21,318 bases of DNA from Silene noctiflora (GCA_009801015.1 VHZZ01009311.1:26457-47774), one strand, 5' to 3'; positions 1 through 10,700 are shown, numbered from the stretch's first letter. Program-made: numbers and translations. The notes: generated from the sequence alone by a model not told the origin.

Positions 1-508
1 GTTTTCATGAGTATAGATGGTCTCACATGTTTACTAGTTTTGCATTTCAATTGTTATTGATTGTTGGTTATATTCAATTATTGTAAACATGACTGGGAGA
101 GCATCTAGTTACTCCCGACTGATTGTCGACCCCTATTCTCAGGTTGAATGTTCGTCGTTGTTGCATGATGTTGTTTGGGATGCATCGAGGGGCGAGACAT
201 ATAATAAATTAGGATTTTTTTTTCAGTTCAGTTGAGATACTTTTAATAATGTATTAGTTTGGTTTTGGTTTTAGTATCGATCCGGATTTGGTCAGGTGTT
301 TCCGTCACCTTGACCCTTTTATCAGTGTTATACTCTGATTTCTCTTTTATTTTACGTTTTACCATTGTTTTATAATTCGGGTTGTTACATACTCATCCAA
401 AACCGAACTCCTATCGTACTCAAGTCGGGTTCATTTTATTAGACACTCCTAGATTCATTTTTTTTGTTCATTGGTTTAGGTTCCAAAATCGTCGCTCTGA
501 TACCACTA
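1..508 (-). mobile_element. Leader (internal 5' region) of a minus-strand LTR retrotransposon, with primer-binding site
   Basis: Read on the minus strand, this stretch follows the LTR at 509-2683. The primer-binding site lies at 494-505: the plus strand reads GCTCTGATACCA, so the minus strand reads TGGTATCAGAGC, the usual match to the 3' end of initiator tRNA-Met in plant gypsy and copia elements. Three bases (506-508) separate it from the LTR end. The remaining 490 bases hold no convincing gag reading frame, so gag and pol, if present, lie left of the window. PBS type and LTR size suggest a Ty3/gypsy element; the lineage cannot be set without pol. Confidence 0.7.
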
Positions 509-1870
509 TGTAACACCCCAATTATCCGGCCTAGACAATTGAATCATTACCATCTCCGTTTCCCGAGATAGTGTTTCGGAGATAAAATCAAAAATCCTTT
601 ATTATAAATAATTGTTTAGTGAATTACATAAATATAAACAAATGGATAAATGAATACAGGTCTTGCTATGACCCTTTAAACATCTTTATCTCATGGCGAC
701 TCGACATCGAATCTGAGGCTCGTCTTGTCTCCCGCGTAACACCAAAACAACCTGTACCTAACCTGCTCCTCATATGATAGGAAATATCATATGGATCGAC
801 ACAAGTCACCCGAAAATAGGTGTTAATTTACACAAGCCACAAACGGTCAGTTTCGATAATATAAGCATGTAAAACACAACGAATGAACTACGATTATGCA
901 ATGCAACAATTACATGAATGAGACTCAGTTCTACTAACACGACACCTTTACCGGGACACACTCAGCCGTACCCACAACTCGGTGCGGGCACCACAGCACC
1001 GCCACCAAAACAACTGGACCGCAGCCCGTAAAAAGTTACTCTGGACACACTGGTGGTACTGGGCCTGGGAGCGACTCAGATCCCCTACCAGACGACGTGA
1101 CTCAACCTCACGTGTCCCTCCATAACTCAAGCCATTAATGTGCACATCCTTCTTGAAGTGGAAAACTCCAAGAGGCGACTCAAGCGTAAGACGGTTTCTC
1201 AACCGCCTTACGTCTCCATAACAATCACAATACCACCACCAATCTCCAACATATGCAACTCAACACAATATGCAATATAGACTATACAACTTGATATGCC
1301 AACATGCCATAAATGCTAATTCCGACACATGTGAGACTTTCCAAATCTTCCATTAACAACATGAGATGCAATACGACTCAATCAATGTAAGTGACCATTA
1401 ACAATGCACACAATACCGAAATTAAGTAGGATTAACCTACCTTTTAGCAAATCTTTAATAGCTACTTGAATCCGACACAGTCCCGTCATATGAAACCATC
1501 TCATCCTATACAAGTCACATAATACTATCACAATACATCCTATACTATTATACAATACAAACCCCTTATTATTACCCACTAATTACCCATATTATACTCA
1601 CTAATTATCAATTAATTACCCATAACCAAAACCCCCAAAAATTAGGGTTATGAATATTAGAAAAGGTAGATCTTATTTACATAGATGGAAGGAAGGAAAG
1701 ATAGGTGAACAATCCCTTAATCCAAGTTTGAATCCCATATAAATGTGTTTATGAGGGTTTTAGAGAGAAGGGAGAGAGTTTGGAGAGATAAGGAAGGAGG
1801 TAGAAATAAATTAGGGTTAGGAGTCGAAATATCATTTATCGGTATTGCACAGCGTCACTCGGTAGAGTGA

Positions 1871-2045
1871 CTCGGTCCACTCGACCGAGTGCCACTTACT
1901 CGGTCCAGTGCACACTTTACTCGACTGAGTGGAACTTAATCGGTCCATTCGAGGCTTCACTCGGTCCACTTGAGACTTCATTCGGTCCACTTTAATCTTC
2001 ACTTGGTCTAGTCTAGGCTTCTCTTGGTCTAGTGAGAGGCTATAT
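1871..2045. repeat. Degenerate 21-bp tandem repeat inside the LTR
   Basis: Units centred on CACTCGGTCCACT recur. The cggtcc-like core begins at 1941, 1962, 1983, 2004 and 2025, an exact 21-bp step, with more diverged units upstream around 1873, 1901 and 1922. The right-hand copies drift to TTGGTCTAG. The array ends about 25 bp before the hAT MITE target site. Such arrays are common in LTR U3 regions, where they can carry transcription-factor sites; that role is inferred. Confidence 0.7.
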
Positions 2046-2077
2046 TTAGCTTGCGTATGACTCTCACGCATCCCAAG

Positions 2078-2639
2078 TAGAGATGGCAATGGATCGGGTA
2101 TCCGCCCCGGATCCACAAGATCCAATACCATTGGACCGGATCTGGATTTCAATATTTTTGATCCGTAGGATACGGATCGGATCCATATCCATATATGATT
2201 TTTAGGATCCGGATCTGGATCCTTTCCCTGAGACCCGGATCCGACCCTCGGATCCATATATTTTCCTATGTCTAATTTTCTTACCCAAGGTCAAGCCCAT
2301 CTAAAATAAGCTCCAGCCCATCTACTCCTTCTTTCCTCAAAGATTTTTTACCAAAGTCTAATTTTTTACCTAAGTCTAATTTGAAACCCTCAATCTAAGG
2401 TATTGGGCTACTGTAACATTGAAATTTGTACCTTTCTAAGGTATTGGGCTACTGTACTTCGGAAACTTGCTCAGATCCGTTTCGGATCCAGATCCTACCC
2501 GAATCTATAGGATCTGGATATGGTTCTCGAAATTGTAGACCCTTAGGATCTGGATAGGATCCGGGTACACCATCAGTGAAATGGATTTGGATCTGGATCC
2601 TATAGAATCTGGTCCAGATCCGATCCATTGCCATCTGTA
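2078..2639. mobile_element. Non-autonomous hAT element (MITE) with intact 8-bp target duplication
   Basis: The left terminus TAGAGATGGCAATGGATCGG (2078-2097) is matched at the right end by the reverse complement of TACAGATGGCAATGGATCGG (2620-2639), so 19 of 20 bases agree. Both sides carry the same octamer ATCCCAAG (2070-2077 and 2640-2647), the 8-bp duplication diagnostic of hAT insertion. The 562-bp interior has no transposase and is rich in GGATCCGGATCT-like subterminal repeats near both ends. Minus-strand frames across it (1832-2257 and 2449-2706) encode only D-P-D-P and W-I-W-I low-complexity strings from that repeat and are not genes. Confidence 0.88.
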
Positions 2640-2683
2640 ATCCCAAGGCTCTCGTACGGATCCCAAAATATCCGGGTATTACA

Positions 2684-4833
2684 CATACACCCTTACCACG
2701 CTTCAAACTTCAGAAACAACCCAGAACCGTGCTCGAATTCCCTAAAAAATTAGAGTATTCAACTACTCTGTTTTCGCGTCAATGCTCGCGCAAAAAACCT
2801 TCATTCTGCCATGATTTTCGTGCTCAATACATCAAAATGACTTCCGTATTTTTACACTTTCAAAATATACGTTCTTCCCTGATTCCAGAACATCTTTTGG
2901 ATTCAATTTTCGTCGAAAAACGAGTGAGATATTCGCGTTTAAAGTTCGTTGTCCAGATTTGCAAAACGTGTTTCAAATTGTTTGTTACTTCGTCGACGAC
3001 GGCCCCTCGAGACAAAATCTACGATCGATTACGATCCAAGATGGTGTCAACGATACATGTAGGTTGAGGGTGCCTTAAAAATCCCTCCTTTCTCCCTTTT
3101 TATTTCGTTTTTAATTATGTTTCTTATATCGTATTATATCTTCCTATTACATCGTTTAATTAAATATGAAATATTAGTGTAGAATCGAGTATGAATTAAA
3201 GTATCATTCCGAATACCGCATTGACTTAAGTTGGGATTAAGATTCGCTAGATTGGCTGATAATATCCCTTCTCATTTACATATCCTTGTATTCGGAATAA
3301 GACAGAGTTAAATGAATTCAATTGTGTTTGAATTAACGATATTTATTGTATATTGTTGAGATTTGAATGAAGGAGAATAGGATTAGTAGTATTGATGTGC
3401 CGATGGATGGCCTTTGTTGTGTGGATTTGTTTTCTGTTAGGCTAGATTTATTCTATGTTTATCATATGACAAGTTTAACGTGTTTAATTGAGCTAATTGA
3501 TTTAATCTTGTTTAAATTGAATGAATTTAAGCATGTTAATTGAATCTATGATTTAGCCTTGATTTAATTTATTAAAGTTGGAATCTTTATTTATTTAGGC
3601 ATGTTAATTCGTTTATTTAGCATATTTATTTAATTGATTGGCATGTTTATTGGTTAATTAACATGTTTTTGACGTAATTATAAAATAATTGAATTAAAAT
3701 TGGATGTTTTTAAGTAATTGATATGAGACTCAAAAATTTGGCTTCGTTATTTGAGTTGGTTTGATTCATAGTATTTGTTCACATGTTAGTTTAATTAATT
3801 AGATTTAATTAATTAAAATGGCATGAAATCGCATGAATTAGAATTGTTTGTGTCGATTTGTTTTCGTATGCATGCCATGTATTCGAGTCGTGTAGCACGA
3901 GTTTCTAGGCTCGGATTTAGCCTAATTGGTGTATGATTGATATGATTCACATGTTTAAGTTTAATTGTTTTGATTATGATTTAATTAAAACCTTTAGCAT
4001 GTTTAATCAATAATCGCCATGATTATTTAATGTGTTGATTAATCCCATGTATGAGGATGAATATCACGAGGTAAGGGGTTGTTTTAGGTCTAAAAGTTTA
4101 TTCCTTTTATTTGCCTTAAACATATGATAATTGTTTATGACATAGCCAATTGAAATTGTTTGCTTACTTGCTTTTGTTTCAAATCGCATGCTTTGTATTG
4201 CTACATGTCACTTGAATGAGATCCGACTTGACCTATATTCGGCCTTGTATGACCCTCGTTTGAGCCTTTTATGGCGCCTCGAAGTTCGTTTCGTGGTGCA
4301 TTCGTTTGGACCGTTTTTATGTCGTGTATATTTGTGTTTGTTTTGTTTGTTGATTGTTGGGTTTATTGCAACTGTTGTTGTAAACTAACCACTAATGTTT
4401 ATTAGTCTATCTTATGCTAAGACTAAGAATATCTCTTTCCCTTCTCTTTGTTGATTGATTTAATTTGCTAGAATAACTAATGAACATTCACATGCTAAAA
4501 CAACTTTGACAAAGTAGTTTAATTCATGCATTAAATGACATAGAAACCATCTCACATGATAGGGTTTAAAATGTTGTTTGCATTTCATAATTGGGATAGC
4601 TATGACCTTATTCACATCCATCATTTATTGGAGTAGAGGTCGTTATTGCAACGGGCGAGGTTAGGTGTCCTTATGGACTTCCTAACACATACCTTCACCA
4701 CAAGATCAATGTCAATAATTAGCATATCCGTCTGAAAGCCTTTGTACGATTTGCAGGTCTTCCTAAGATCTGGTGGCGACTCTAATGAACCACGTGCGAG
4801 ACCCGCGCAAATGTTGGTGGAGTGATGTCCACA
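2684..4833 (+). mobile_element. LTR-like retroelement sequence, left-truncated or interrupted
   Basis: No gene is visible. The stretch looks like a long plant gypsy LTR: a moderate-GC block with TCGTCGACGACG (2991-3002), then an AT-rich body full of repeated GCATGTTTAATTGATTTAATT-like motifs (3430-4050), then a GC-richer end. It stops at GATGTCCACA (4824-4833), a plausible CA-ended LTR terminus, just before a TTATT run. A GGTGGCGACTC motif near 4771 is familiar from plant gypsy LTR ends. The matching TG start was not found, so the left side is probably cut or displaced by the element at 509-2683. Frames at 2729-3067 and 4188-4388 show no domain. Confidence 0.4.
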
Positions 4834-5781
4834 TTATTATTATTAATTATTAATGACAAAACAAATATTTTTGCACTAGGTTTCATAATTACTAGCTCCG
4901 GCCTTGTTTATGTGAAGCTTGATAAACTTATCCAAAAAAAGAGAAAAAATCTTGTACCAATTTTTTAACGGTTTGCGTTAACTTATTTGAACCAGTGAAA
5001 TACCTTGTCATCAGCCGTAGGATAATTCTATATCCCGCGGGTTATTGTATGCGATCAAGTAGTTTTGTTGAACTTATATATGTTTGGAAAAAATTGAGCA
5101 AAAAGGTCCTTGATTGTCAAAAGGAGAAGACGAAACTTGAATTGGAATTAGCAAAGATGACTGTAAAAGTATATGGGAATGTTGAAAAGCTAAAAAGTTG
5201 GAAGAATTAATCGTTGAATGATCAACAAAGGAAATGTACACAGGCTTCTAGGGATGACCAAGTGAAGGAAGGTGCCAAAACTAAGTAATTAATGATATGA
5301 GGAAAGTGATTTGTTAGTTTGATCAAACATGTTTTGGGCTACGATAAAAAAAAATTGGCACAACTCGATCATTGAAAATCTAGACTTCAATTTTGTATAA
5401 AGATGACGTGACTAAGCAATATCATTTGGAGGGCAAACTAGTATTTTAGGAAAATTGTAAGTAACTCCGTGATAATTGAAAGTCGCGTATTGCTTTGAAT
5501 ATGTACACAAGTTTTTAGGGGTGACCAAGTGTAACACTGATTGAGGAGGTAGAAGATGTTCTTTGTTTATCATTATATATTTATAAGCTAGTATATATAT
5601 CCTTTATCTTGTGTTCTAACTCTTAAGTGAGAAGTGTAATATTGAGTTACAGTGATTTGTATTCATTATCTGAATTTGTTACGAGAAATCATATCATTGT
5701 GGAAATTTAGTTTCCAAGAATTGAATAATGAAAATTTGCTTCTCAGTGAAACACTAAATGCATTAATCTAAATGGACTGGT
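4834..5781. other. Intergenic; decayed coding-like remnant
   Basis: The only coding-like signal is a 71-codon plus-strand frame at 4995-5210, whose second half is charged and heptad-like (KKLSKKVLDCQKEKTKLELE, then KLKSWKN). A block at 5231-5268 (TGTACACAGGCTTCTAGGGATGACCAAGTG region) recurs with changes at 5499-5532. There are no clear splice sites, no start context and no domain. It may be a worn fragment of a coiled-coil gene or retroelement protein, or chance. Confidence 0.3.
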
Positions 5782-6060
5782 TGTAATGCCCTCGAAACTC
5801 TTTTGAAAACCTGTTTATGCCCAACTTGTCTCTGACAATGTTGTTCTATCCATTAATGGTTATTATACGAGCGACACCAGCAGATTGTCCCGGACAGCTA
5901 CCGCTCTGCCCAAACTAATCAATATATGCATTATATCTTACCAGTAGATACATATACAAATATAGGCACTTGAAAAAAGTGTCATAAGATCTCACTATAA
6001 GCAATCCTAATTCCTATATAATAAGGTTCACATAAACATATGTTGGCCACCTAAGGGGAG
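5782..6060. mobile_element. Possible truncated LTR fragment
   Basis: The block begins with TGTAATGCCCTCGAAA, the same TGTAA(T/C)(A/G)CCC type of terminus as the gypsy LTR at 509-2683, and contains the GACACCAGCAG...TCCCGGACAGCTACCGCTC stretch (5874-5907) of a kind I recall from dicot LTRs. No second end, PBS or target duplication was found, and the right limit is approximate. Confidence 0.3.
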
Positions 6061-6811
6061 CGCTAAGATTATTACCAAACTTAGTCTTGAAACAATGTGG
6101 TAGACGTCGATTCAACTTGAAATGTTTGCACATATGATGCACTGGAAAGGAAAATCCAGTCAATTTAAAACGAATTACCGTATTGGAATTTAAGGTTTTA
6201 TTTATGAACGAATAAGACTAATTGAGTAGTTGGTATTAAAATCGCCTTCATCACATTTCGTATTTCATTGATGCATACGAATGTGAGTATTTGTTTTTGC
6301 CCTAGTTTACGTTGAGCCGTGTTAAACATCATCGCTTTTTTTGCACAACATTTGCAACTTTGTCCCTATCCTTCACCTTTTCAACCTCAAGGCTTTACCA
6401 ATTCTCGTATTTATTCTAACAAAAACAAGCGATAATTAACAAAAAACGGTAATTAACAATAACTACGGAGCATTTCGAACAAAATGACTTCAACTTATGA
6501 CTCTCATATTTCACAGTAATCGAACCGACTTCCATTTCTCTTGACATCTCTCTCTCCAAATACTCACTCACAACAGGGGCGGGTCCAGAGGTAATAACGA
6601 TGTCCTGTGGGATGTGCCCGTTGGCAAGGTGGCGGTCTGGCTGGTTTCGCCCCTATAAGCCGTAACGTTTCGCCCGACCGTACAGTTAATTACGCCCTTT
6701 CCTTTGTCTCCCACTTGCATTAATGCAATTTATACGTCAAATTTCTTTAAAAACAACTAATAACACAAATTTAGGAATTTAAACGTCCAAGCCCCCATTA
6801 ATCATCCAAAC
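6061..6811. other. Intergenic, no gene seen
   Basis: Mixed-composition DNA without a sustained reading frame. CAGGGGCGGGTCCAG at 6576-6590 resembles a hAT-type terminus, but no partner with a matching 8-bp duplication was found. The GC-rich stretch 6576-6720 stands out from its AT-rich surroundings. Confidence 0.4.
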
Positions 6812-7050
6812 CATGGTCAGATAATGAAATTCATCGTCCACCATGGTCAGACATTGAAGTTCAGAGTCCAACCATAGAAGGACTTTGAATTTCATGGAAA
6901 ATATATATTTCATTGTCCTACCATGAATGGACAATGAAATTCAAAGTCTGACCATGGTTAGACGCCGAAGTACATTGTCCAAGCCATGGTTCGACTTTGA
7001 ATTTCAATGCCGCTCACCATGAAGGACCACGAAGTTCAACGTCCCCTCCC
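6812..7050. repeat. Array of about 31-bp quasi-palindromic units
   Basis: CATGGT- or CATGAA-type units start at 6812, 6842, 6873, 6922, 6953, 6985 and 7018, with steps of 30, 31, 49, 31, 32 and 33 bases. A typical unit reads CATGGTCAGAC, then ATTGAAGTTCA, then GAGTCCAAC. The core GACTTTGAATTTCAATGTC is close to self-complementary, so each unit, and pairs of units, could fold back. Copies differ at many sites, so this is an old array. Confidence 0.75.
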
Positions 7051-7560
7051 TCTCCCCTCAAGATGATGAAGTTCAACTTCCCTCAACCCCCTTCCTCCTT
7101 TAGACAATGAATTGCAAAAACCGTTACAATCAACAACCAAGCCTAAATTCGTACCAAATTAATCCAAATTTTTAGACAATGTAATTCATACAAGGGTGAA
7201 TCAACAACCAAGTATAAACAATCAATCACAACCTTGTTAAAATCAAATAATACAAAATAAATGGTTTATGGCAACTTAAGTTGTGGTGGTGGTGATTAGT
7301 GGTGCAGCGGCGGCATGGTGGCAGTGTTGATGGTTCACTATATTATTTAGTGAACCAACTTAGGATGGATTGACGTAGGTGGAAGTGACGATGTGGCGGC
7401 AATGGTGGTGGGGATGTCGAGAGGTGGTGGTGAATGTAGGGAAAGAAGGAAAGAGAGAGTAAAAGAGATGTATGCCAAGGATTCATCTTTGTAATAAAAA
7501 GCGTCGATGATTCGTTATAAAACATCGGCGATATTTTGAAACCCGGAAAACAAAGAGCCT
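7051..7560. other. Intergenic, with a GGT/GGC-rich low-complexity stretch
   Basis: Bases 7275-7440 are rich in GTGGTGGTGG and GGCGGC tracts. A 60-codon minus-strand frame at 7343-7525 translates to P-, H- and S-rich low-complexity sequence and is probably a by-product. The region leads into the promoter of the gene that starts at 7769. Confidence 0.5.
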
Positions 7561-7587
7561 GTCAACCTTCCTATGAGGAGGACACAT

Positions 7588-7593
7588 TGGGCC
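7588..7593 (+). promoter_or_regulatory. Site II-type element TGGGCC
   Basis: TGGGCC, about 175 bp before the start codon, matches the plant site II consensus TGGGCY, bound by TCP factors in promoters of genes active in dividing cells. A six-base match alone is weak; its position near an E2F-type site makes it more credible. Confidence 0.35.
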
Positions 7594-7640
7594 TTCTCAA
7601 ACACTATCCTAGTTTCTGGAAAACTGTCAAGTCGGCGAAT

Positions 7641-7649
7641 TTTCCCGCC
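7641..7649 (+). promoter_or_regulatory. E2F-type site TTTCCCGCC
   Basis: TTTCCCGCC is a full match to the E2F/DP consensus TTTSSCGC, 120 bp upstream of the ATG at 7769, in the interval where the transcription start should lie. It is preceded by GGCGAA, a partial inverted match. E2F sites mark plant S-phase and cohesion genes, which fits the proposed sororin role of the gene. Factor binding is inferred. Confidence 0.6.
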
Positions 7650-7737
7650 ACTTTGAAACTTTACCTTCTTCAATACACTTCTCCACATTTCCTCTCCCCA
7701 GAACCCACATAAGTTTCAGTTCAATTCAATTCACTCC

Positions 7738-7755
7738 ATGATTCACGAACCCTAA
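7738..7755 (+). other. Possible 5-codon upstream ORF
   Basis: An ATG at 7738 opens a frame of five codons (MIHEP) that stops at 7755, 13 bases before the main ATG and in another frame. It would act as a uORF only if transcription starts upstream of it, which the sequence does not prove. Confidence 0.35.
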
Positions 7756-7768
7756 TTCTCCAACAACA

Positions 7769-10700
7769 ATGGAATCACATAAAAAATTGTCGTTGAAGCG
7801 AAAACCCCTTTCTGATTGCACCAATACATGCCATAATCTCCGTTCCTCCAAATTAACCTCACAAACCCTAATTAAACCTCTTAAGAAATCCTCAATTGTT
7901 GTTACCCCAATTACCAATTCTATTAATACCCTAATTAAACCTCTTAAGAAATCCTCAATTGTTGTTACCCCAATTACCAATTCTATTAATCAAAACAAAC
8001 TTCAAAACCCTAATTTCAATTCCGTTGATAACTCTGTGCTCAGCTGTGGTTCAAACAATTCGCCCAACTCCGATACTGTTCAATCTCTTTCAGCTACCCC
8101 TCGTTCTCGCGCCGGTAATTCTTCTTGTCATCTTTTAGTTTCATCATTTCGGTTAGTTAGATTTTATAGGTTGTTGTTGTTGAAACCCTAATTTGCGTAT
8201 TGTTGATTTAGTTAATCGAGCTGGATTTCGTGATTTAGGTTTCTTTGTTGGACGGAGTTTGAAGTTTATCTCGTTTGATTTGGTAATTTAAGCTGTTTCT
8301 GGATGTGGTTTTGATATATGTGTAATACCGGGGAACGATTTTCTTCAATTGGGGATTAATTGTTACTTCCTTTGCTTCATTTAGTTGTACGTTTTTCAAA
8401 TTATATGAGGGTGCTTTTAATCTAATGGAACAGAAGAACTACGTCGTATAAATTCTTGTAGCTTAACCTTAGTATAATATACTTTGGGTCGCTTGTGCTT
8501 GTATACAGACAGGAATGCTTGGTATAGTTTGGATTCAATTTATACTAAACTCAAATATGGGTTTCTTGAGCTCAATTGAAACAATGACTTGTGTTTGGTC
8601 CGGTTGATAGCTTGATAGTCCGTGTGTAAATTTTTGTTGTTATCGAGTCTAGGAGCAGCCTCTTACCATAATCACACGAGAAGGCTGCCTCTGTTACACC
8701 CTTGCAGTGGGACTCTTCCCTGGACCCTTGCTTTGCGGGGACGCATGTGCACCGGATTTCCCTATTGGGAGTCTAATTAGGTAGAAATGGATTTTGAAGT
8801 GCTGAGGAGGCGAGTAGCTGAATTTTACTACAAAAAATCACGATGAATAGACTATTATTTCCCGGGTTGGAAGTAATTGTTACATGTGTGTACGGTCGTT
8901 GTGTTCAAACATCTATTTAGATGTGGCTTGTGTGGTGCCAAACTGTATCTGAATTGCTGAATTGCATCTGACAGAGACCTGATGCACAGCGCACTGATTG
9001 CCTCTTATATATACAAAGAGCCATGTCTTCATTAGTTTCTTTGTCTATGTACTGCGAGGTTGGCGTGTCTCAATGTTATACGATAACTACAGAAGTTCAA
9101 GGGTAGTAGGTTTAAGATTTCTGTTAGTGATAGAAAGGTTTAGAGCTGTGTCGCAGCGTAGGTTATGTCAATCTTTTATTTAACAGGAATGCCAGCTGAT
9201 TGTGTTCACACTTATTACTCTATAAAATCCTTCAGTTTTTTCCCCTTTCCTCTGGCACTAGTAGCATATATTTAAGAGGCTACAATGACAAGAAGAATAT
9301 TACTCCAGGCCTTGAAAACGTTTAGGTTCTGCTTATGGTATGGTAAAGAGGTTATATGTTGGGCTGTTTTGGGGGACATAATGAAAATTGCATCAAATTT
9401 GCTTTGACCCACTGTAGCTCGTAATATAAGTAGCACAAGCGTATAAATCGGCGAATCTTTTGCTTAAATCCGTTTTTCAAAGTCAAAGAATAGCAATGTT
9501 CAGCTTCTCGGGGAATGGAGTCATGGACATAATTTATAGAAGTTGCATCTAGTAAATATCTTAAGTTTGATGTCATGGGAGCAGTGGTTGCTTTTGTTGC
9601 TAGCAATTGTTTTTGTCCACTGTTTTAGTATTGATTTGTGCTTTGTTCTGTTTTCTCCACTTAATGTGCTGGAATTATTATTATGAAATATCGACAAGAT
9701 CCCTGATGCAGTTTAGTATTATTTTTTCTTTTACAAGGTGACATAGTTGTTGGTAGGGCAACTAGGCTTTCTGCAACTCAGACTCAAAGGCAGAATGAAC
9801 AAACTAGGAAAGATAAGGGAGAGTCAGTTGAACCTACTCCTACTGCTCAGGCATCTGCTTATTTGACATCCCGTCCCACACTGAGATCACTGTCTGTTGT
9901 TTCTGGGTATGATGGTCATATTAGTAGGCCTCCTGCAGTTCAGAATCGTGAAGTGGATGAACAAAAAAGAAAAGATAAGGGAAAGATGGCTGTAGAAACA
10001 CCCATCATTCATATATCTATCCCATTGACATCTCACTCGCAGCAAACATCATCGTCAGCTGCTTCTGGTAATTGTTATCTCCCTGGACCTTCTGTAGACC
10101 ATAGTCGTAAGCAGGATGCACCGGCAAAGGAGAGTAACACTAAAACTGGTCAAGAGATGCCTATTGAGGGATTTGGTCCCACAACACCACGTCCCTTGAT
10201 TATACCATCTTCTGATGCATCTGGTAATTTTCTCTCTGTTTTGGATGTGGTGCCATACTGCCATGTACTATAGTCTATAAAAAGCTTCTGAGCTGTGAAG
10301 GGTATGTTAAAACTTTTGTCTGACATGGAACACCAGCTGGATATTTTAAAATTTTGTGATGTCAAAACTTTGTTCAGTTTTCCCCCTTACTGTGGTAACA
10401 GTAACATATTTTCAACAAGATAACCATAGCAAGAACATTACTCCATGGCCCAGCCCGCAAAGGCTTCCTAGTTTTGCTTATGGCTGTGTTTGTACAGTTA
10501 TACGCAGCCTTTCCCTTCAATTGTTTGGTTGTTCTTGGGTGACTATAATGAAAATTGCATCAAAAATCTTTTTGACCCACCTAGATATAAGAAGCACAAG
10601 CGCATACAAAGAATAGCATGTCGTAGACCCCTTTAGAACGGATTATAAGAACTTGCACCAGTAAAATTTTCAAATTTTCATTTCATGAGAAATTTGTTGC

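Larger units (their letters stand above)
509..2683 (-). mobile_element. 5' LTR of a minus-strand Ty3/gypsy-type retrotransposon, interrupted by a hAT MITE
   Basis: The edges are short inverted repeats: TGTAACACCC at 509-518 and GGGTATTACA at 2674-2683, the TG...CA ends of an LTR. The PBS next to 509 fixes the orientation as minus. The LTR is about 2.2 kb, or about 1.6 kb without the MITE at 2078-2639 and its extra target copy. The target duplication should include CATAC (2684-2688), but the far copy is outside the window. Open frames inside (for example 948-1202 and 1382-1579, minus) show no domain and are treated as chance. Confidence 0.65.

Noticed and set aside
948..1202. 84-codon minus-strand frame in the LTR
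   Set aside because: Lies inside an LTR, has no recognisable motif, and such lengths are expected by chance.
1832..2706. Minus-strand frames with D-P-D-P and W-I-W-I repeats at 1832-2257 and 2449-2706
   Set aside because: They are translations of the GGATCCGGATCT repeats inside the hAT MITE and cross its ends; no domain or gene signal.
2729..3067. 112-codon plus-strand frame
   Set aside because: Falls in LTR-like sequence; composition is not protein-like beyond chance and no domain is visible.
6576..6655. Possible 80-bp hAT-type insertion bounded by CAGGGGCGGGTCCAG and CTGGTTTCGCCCCTA
   Set aside because: The ends pair only in part and the flanking octamers (ACTCACAA and TAAGCCGT) do not match.
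6812..7050. CRISPR-like array of regular repeats
   Set aside because: Units are diverged and contiguous without unique spacers, and the genome is a plant's.
7343..7525. 60-codon minus-strand frame rich in P, H and S
   Set aside because: It is produced by the GGT/GGC-rich low-complexity tract and has no homologue I recognise.
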